Source: Corynebacterium ammoniagenes DSM 20306 (GTDB taxonomy: Bacteria > Actinomycetota > Actinomycetes > Mycobacteriales > Mycobacteriaceae). From it: DNA of 64,000 bases. Below, one piece after another: positions 59,672 through 64,000 of this stretch. Each line of letters opens with the position of its first letter. Within the stretch, counting starts at the first letter, position 1. The DNA lies in assembly GCF_001941425.1 (NCBI RefSeq), contig NZ_CP009244.1, forward strand, positions 1,488,001 through 1,552,000. The letters run 5' to 3'. The notes under the pieces are model-generated. The model was not told the origin of the DNA, searched no databases, and saw nothing but the letters and a program-made list of their open reading frames with translations. The position numbers and the translations under genes were made by a program.

Positions 59672-62600
59672 GCTGAAGCTCCTGGAGTGCACGAACCTTG
59701 AAATCACCCTTGCGTAGCGCTTCCAGCGCCTGAACGCCTGCGGTCACACCTTGCACGGTGGTGATTTGTGGGACATCAACCTCAAGTGCCGCACTACGGA
59801 TTTCGTAGCCATCAAAGCGCGCACCGGAGGTGGAATCCGGCGTATTGATAACCAGGTCAATCTCGCGGTCCAAAATCAGGTCCACGACAGAGCGACCTTC
59901 GGCACCGTTGCGAATCTCCGAGGACTTCTTCACGGTCTCACACGCAATGCCATTGCGGCGCAAGATAGAAGCCGTGCCGGTGGTGGCGAAGATCTTGTAT
60001 CCCATATCGGCCAAGCGCTGGATGGGGAAGGTCAGGTTGCGCTTGTCGCGGTTGGAGACCGAGACAAAGATGGAACCTTCCTTTGGCATCTTCATAAAGC
60101 CGGCAATCAGCGCCTTGTAGTAGGCAGCGCCGAAGTTATCGGCTAGGCCCATGACCTCACCGGTGGACTTCATCTCTGGGCTGAGCACGGTATCCAGCAT
60201 GGAGCCGTCGGCACTGCGGAAGCGGTTAAACGGCAAGACTGCTTCTTTGACCGCAATTGGGTGCTCAAGTGGCAAGGAACCGCCATCGTAGGTCGATGGC
60301 AGCATGCCTTCGGCCTTGAGCTCCATGATGGTAGAGCCAAGCATGATGCGCGACGCAGCCTTCGCCAGCTGCACGCCGGTGGCCTTAGATACGAAAGGCA
60401 CGGTGCGTGAGGCGCGAGGGTTAGCTTCAATGACGTAGAGCTGATTGTCCTTAAGGCCGTACTGCACGTTCATCAAGCCCTTAACGCCAATGCCTTCGGC
60501 CAAAGCCTTGGTGGCATAGCGGACTTTTTCAATATCCTCTGGGCCCAAGGTCATCGGTGGCAAGGAGCAGGAGGAGTCACCGGAGTGAATGCCGGCTTCC
60601 TCAATGTGTTCCATTACCCCGCCGAGGTAGACATCGGTGCCGTCGCACAGGGCATCGACGTCAATTTCAATCGCACCATCGAGGAAGCGGTCGACCAGGA
60701 CCGGGTGTTCATCGTTAAGCTCTGTTGCGCGCTCGATGTAGGACTCCAAGGAGGCCTCGTCGTAGACAATTTCCATGCCACGGCCGCCCAGGACATAAGA
60801 AGGACGCACGAGAACTGGGTAGCCAATCTCATTGGCAACACCGCGGGCTTCTTCATAAGAGTGTGCCGTGCCAAATTCTGGAGCCGGCAATGCAGCCTTA
60901 GCCAGCACCTTGCCGAATTCACCGCGGTCTTCAGCCGAGTTAATTGCCTCAGGGCTGGTACCAACAACCGGAACTCCGGCATCAGCCAAGCGCTGTGCCA
61001 AGCCCAATGGAGTCTGGCCGCCGAGCTGGACGATGACACCGGCAACGGTGCCCGATTCCGACTCTGCGCTGTAGATTTCCATGACGTCTTCAAACGTCAG
61101 CGGCTCAAAGTACAGACGATCCGCGGTGTCGTAGTCAGTGGAGACGGTCTCTGGGTTGCAGTTGACCATGACGGTTTCATAGCCCTGCTCGGATAGCTCC
61201 AGCGCTGCGTGTACACAGGAGTAGTCAAACTCGATGCCTTGACCAATGCGGTTGGGGCCAGAGCCCAAGATGATGACCTTTTCGCGCTCGGTCTGTGGCT
61301 CCACCTCGGACTCCGCATTCGGGTCGAGCTCATATGCTGAGTAGTGATACGGGGTCTGCGCCTCAAACTCACCAGCACAGGTATCCACGGTCTTGTAGAC
61401 CGGACGAATACCCAGTGACCAACGCAGGGCACGCACGCCATCTTCACCAGCGAACTCGGTGCGCAGTGCAGCAATCTGCTTATCGGACAGGCCCATGTAC
61501 TTGGCCTCGCGCAGAAGATCGGCATCTAGGACTGGAGCTTCCAGCAGCTTCGTGCGGAAGTCCACCAGTGCTTGGAGCTCAGCCAGGAACCACGGGTCAA
61601 TCTGAGAAGCTTCAAAGACCTGCTCAATAGAACCACCCAGGCGCAGCGCAAGCTCAACATCATAAAGGCGGCCTTCGGTTGGACGACGCAGGTCATCCAA
61701 GACGGCGTTGAGGTCCGTGGCGCGTTCTTCCGCGAAGAATTCATCCGGCTTGGTCCAGAAACCCTCTTGCTTAGTCTCCAATGAGCGCATGACCTTGTTT
61801 AGGCCGGCGATGTAGTTGCGACCAATACCCATGGCTTCGCCCACGGACTTCATGGTGGTGGTCAAGGTGTCATCAGCGCCGACAAACTTTTCAAAAGCAA
61901 AGCGCGGGGCCTTGACGATGACATAGTCCAAGGTCGGCTCAAAAGCCGCTGGTGTCACACCCGTGATGTCATTGGTGACTTCATCCAAGGTGTAGCCAAT
62001 GGCCAGTTTCGCAGCAAGCTTGGCGATGGGAAAGCCTGTCGCCTTGGAAGCCAGCGCCGACGAACGGGACACACGTGGGTTCATCTCAATGACGATGATG
62101 CGGCCGTTATCAGGGTGCACAGCGAACTGAATGTTGCAGCCGCCGGTATCCACGCCGACTTCACGGATAATGTCGATGCCCAAATCGCGCATCGTCTGGT
62201 ATTCGCGGTCGGTAAGCGTCAGCGCTGGTGCCACAGTCACGGAGTCACCGGTGTGCACGCCCAGGGCATCGACATTTTCGATGGACGCGATAACAACCAC
62301 GTTGTCATCGCCATCGCGCATGAGCTCAAGCTCGTATTCTTTCCAACCCAATATGGATTCTTCAATCAAGACATTGGCCTCAGGTGAAGCAGCCAAGCCG
62401 CCGCCTGCGATGCGCTCTAAGTCCTCATTGGTATACGCCAGTCCAGAGCCCAAGCCGCCCATGGTAAAGGAAGGGCGCACAACAACAGGCAGGCCGAGTT
62501 CGGCAACCGTGGCGTGGACCTCATCCATGTTGTGGCACACGGCAGAGCGTGCGGATTCGCCGCCGATGGATTCGACGATGTCTTTGAATTTCTGACGGTC

Positions 62601-62996
62601 CTCGCCACGTTCGATGGCGTCGATGTCCGCGCCGATGAGCTCGATACCGTGCTTTTCCAAAATGCCTGCGCGGTCCAACTGAATGGCGGCATTAAGCGCG
62701 GTCTGACCACCCAGGGTTGCTAGAACAGCGTCGATGGGGTGTCCTTCGGCACGTTCTTTGACCAAGATTTCTTCGATGAATTCTGGCTCAATGGGCTCGA
62801 CGTAGGTGTGGTCGGCGAACTCCGGGTCGGTCATAATCGTTGCCGGGTTGGAGTTGATCAGCGTGACGCGCAGCCCTTCTTCTTTAAGGACACGGCAGGC
62901 TTGGGTGCCCGAGTAGTCGAACTCACAGGCCTGGCCGATGACAATCGGGCCGGAGCCGATGACCAGGACGTGATTAATATCGTTGCGCTTTGGCAT
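59652..62996 (-). CDS. carB: Carbamoyl-phosphate synthase large subunit
   Basis: The 1114-residue large subunit makes carbamoyl phosphate for pyrimidines and arginine. It shows the internal duplication of the family: two ATP-grasp halves, the first beginning [20 protein letters not shown] and the second [22 protein letters not shown]-terminal allosteric domain ([15 protein letters not shown]) follows. The length is normal. The gap to carA is 30 bases. Confidence 0.97.
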   Translation of the reverse strand: MPKRNDINHVLVIGSGPIVIGQACEFDYSGTQACRVLKEEGLRVTLINSNPATIMTDPEFADHTYVEPIEPEFIEEILVKERAEGHPIDAVLATLGGQTALNAAIQLDRAGILEKHGIELIGADIDAIERGEDRQKFKDIVESIGGESARSAVCHNMDEVHATVAELGLPVVVRPSFTMGGLGSGLAYTNEDLERIAGGGLAASPEANVLIEESILGWKEYELELMRDGDDNVVVIASIENVDALGVHTGDSVTVAPALTLTDREYQTMRDLGIDIIREVGVDTGGCNIQFAVHPDNGRIIVIEMNPRVSRSSALASKATGFPIAKLAAKLAIGYTLDEVTNDITGVTPAAFEPTLDYVIVKAPRFAFEKFVGADDTLTTTMKSVGEAMGIGRNYIAGLNKVMRSLETKQEGFWTKPDEFFAEERATDLNAVLDDLRRPTEGRLYDVELALRLGGSIEQVFEASQIDPWFLAELQALVDFRTKLLEAPVLDADLLREAKYMGLSDKQIAALRTEFAGEDGVRALRWSLGIRPVYKTVDTCAGEFEAQTPYHYSAYELDPNAESEVEPQTEREKVIILGSGPNRIGQGIEFDYSCVHAALELSEQGYETVMVNCNPETVSTDYDTADRLYFEPLTFEDVMEIYSAESESGTVAGVIVQLGGQTPLGLAQRLADAGVPVVGTSPEAINSAEDRGEFGKVLAKAALPAPEFGTAHSYEEARGVANEIGYPVLVRPSYVLGGRGMEIVYDEASLESYIERATELNDEHPVLVDRFLDGAIEIDVDALCDGTDVYLGGVMEHIEEAGIHSGDSSCSLPPMTLGPEDIEKVRYATKALAEGIGVKGLMNVQYGLKDNQLYVIEANPRASRTVPFVSKATGVQLAKAASRIMLGSTIMELKAEGMLPSTYDGGSLPLEHPIAVKEAVLPFNRFRSADGSMLDTVLSPEMKSTGEVMGLADNFGAAYYKALIAGFMKMPKEGSIFVSVSNRDKRNLTFPIQRLADMGYKIFATTGTASILRRNGIACETVKKSSEIRNGAEGRSVVDLILDREIDLVINTPDSTSGARFDGYEIRSAALEVDVPQITTVQGVTAGVQALEALRKGDFKVRALQELQHGPTDK

Positions 62997-63026
62997 GGTT
63001 TTCTCTCTTACCTTTCCTGGTCTGAG

Positions 63027-64000
63027 TTACTTATTGCTTGGGGAGTAGTCGGACATCAGGGTGATGAACTGGTCAAACAGTGGGTTCGCATCGTGCGGGC
63101 CCGCAGCGGACTCCGGGTGGTACTGCACGGAGTAAGCCAGTCCATTCGACAAAGCAACACCTTCGACGGTGCCGTCATTCAAGCAGGTGTGGGTAACCTG
63201 CGCTGGACCGAAGTCGGTCTCAAATTCTTCGCCTGGGTTATCGGTGGGCATAGCCAGTGCGAAGCCGTGGTTTTGAGAGGTGATATCAATCTTGCCGCTG
63301 ATGTGGTTTTTCACCGGCACGTTGATGCCGCGGTGGCCGAATTTCATCTTGAAGGTATCCAGTCCGAGTGCGCGTCCCAACAGCTGGTTGCCGAAGCAGA
63401 TGCCGAAAAATGGCACCTGTGCTGAGAGCACATCGCGAATAACCGCCACTGCATCGTCAGCGGTTGCTGGGTCACCAGGACCATTGGAGACAAAGACACC
63501 GTCCGGCTTGTACTGCTGGATATCCGCAAAGGGGGTGTTAGCGGGCACCACGATGGTTTCAATGCCACGCTTGGCAAAATGGCGTGGGGTCGACATCTTA
63601 ATGCCCATGTCATAGGCCACGACGGTGTACTTCTTCTCCCCTTCTACAGGGATCGTGTAGACCTCTTTAGTGGACACTTGCGTAGATAGCTCGGCGCCAG
63701 CCATTGATTCCTGGGAAGCTACTTCTTCTACCAGCTCTTCTACTGGCCGCTTCGCTGCATCACCGGAGAAAATCCCAGCGGCAATCGAGCCTTCATTGCG
63801 CAGGTGGCGTACCAGCGAGCGGGTATCCACGCCCTGAATGCCGATGATTCCCTGCGCCAGCATTTCCTCTTCCAGACTGCGTTCCGCGCGCCAGTTAGAT
63901 ACGCGGTGTGAGAGGTTGCGGATAACGAGCCCTGCGACCCAGATATTGCCGCCGTTGGACTCATTGTCTTCATCATTCCAGCCGGTATTGCCAATTTGTG
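63027..64000 (-). CDS. carA: Carbamoyl-phosphate synthase small subunit (5' end outside window)
   Basis: The glutamine amidotransferase subunit of carbamoyl-phosphate synthase. About 324 C-terminal codons are in the window; the frame is open to the right edge (IGNTGWNDEDNES at the edge, then GGNIWVAGLVIRNLSHR), so the start lies beyond 64000. GVDTRSLVRHLRNEGS marks the N-terminal domain end. The amidotransferase triad region has FGICFGNQLLGRALG (catalytic cysteine) and QYHPESAAGPHD (histidine and glutamate). Confidence 0.95.
   Translation of the reverse strand, partial: QIGNTGWNDEDNESNGGNIWVAGLVIRNLSHRVSNWRAERSLEEEMLAQGIIGIQGVDTRSLVRHLRNEGSIAAGIFSGDAAKRPVEELVEEVASQESMAGAELSTQVSTKEVYTIPVEGEKKYTVVAYDMGIKMSTPRHFAKRGIETIVVPANTPFADIQQYKPDGVFVSNGPGDPATADDAVAVIRDVLSAQVPFFGICFGNQLLGRALGLDTFKMKFGHRGINVPVKNHISGKIDITSQNHGFALAMPTDNPGEEFETDFGPAQVTHTCLNDGTVEGVALSNGLAYSVQYHPESAAGPHDANPLFDQFITLMSDYSPSNK

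Overview
The window is chromosomal DNA from a Corynebacterium. From position 12.7 kb to the right end, the gene order and protein sequences match the conserved corynebacterial core chromosome: suf operon, mptB, ctaA/ctaB, the tkt-tal-zwf-opcA-pgl pentose phosphate operon, secG, tpi-pgk-gap, whiA-yvcK-rapZ-uvrC, the rib cluster, rpe-rsmB-fmt-def-priA-metK-coaBC-rpoZ-gmk-mihF and pyrF-carB-carA. Actinobacterial traits include OpcA, MihF, MptB, a PriA without a Walker A motif and the SufR-led suf operon. The genus call rests on this synteny from memory. The species is not determined; the C. ammoniagenes/stationis/casei group is a guess.

Layout. (1) 1-4.1 kb, minus strand: a degenerate sensor-kinase-like membrane protein, a DASS/SLC13 anion permease and a glycerate kinase, probably one operon. 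(2) 4.1-5.0 kb: a gene-poor stretch with a decayed short-chain dehydrogenase and two inverted repeats. (3) 5.0-6.5 kb, plus strand: a membrane-anchored protein of unknown function directly abutting a PrsW-type intramembrane protease. (4) 6.75-10.3 kb, plus strand: a four-gene OpuC-like osmoprotectant ABC importer. (5) 10.35-12.7 kb: an unusual lipoprotein gene and a broken tyrosine integrase, the scar of an old integrative element. (6) 12.7-14.4 kb: an ABC-F ATPase. (7) 14.4-20.8 kb, minus strand: sufR-sufB-sufD-sufC-sufS-sufU-sufT, with a palindrome upstream of sufR. (8) 21.0-26.6 kb, plus strand: mannosyltransferase mptB, an ABC-2 exporter, ctaA and a quinone reductase, converging on ctaB. 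(9) 28.1-34.85 kb, plus strand: the pentose phosphate operon. (10) 34.9-64.0 kb, minus strand: secG, glycolysis, whiA cluster, riboflavin genes, RNA/translation/replication housekeeping genes and pyrimidine genes. carA is cut by the right edge.

How the genes work together. The suf genes form a complete Fe-S assembly machine with its own [Fe-S]-sensing repressor. CtaA and CtaB make heme A for cytochrome aa3. Tkt, Tal, Zwf, OpcA and Pgl are the pentose phosphate pathway apart from 6-phosphogluconate dehydrogenase, ribose-5-phosphate isomerase and Rpe; rpe lies separately in the rib/rsmB cluster. RibD, RibE, RibAB and RibH supply the riboflavin ring-building steps. CarA, CarB and PyrF belong to UMP synthesis. 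The phosphoenolpyruvate carboxylase gene expected between tpi and secG is absent here.

The most unusual items are the pseudokinase-permease-glycerate kinase operon, the membrane protein/PrsW pair, a possible multi-stem RNA between pyrF and mihF, and the palindrome in front of sufR. I found no rRNA, tRNA, CRISPR array or intact insertion sequence.
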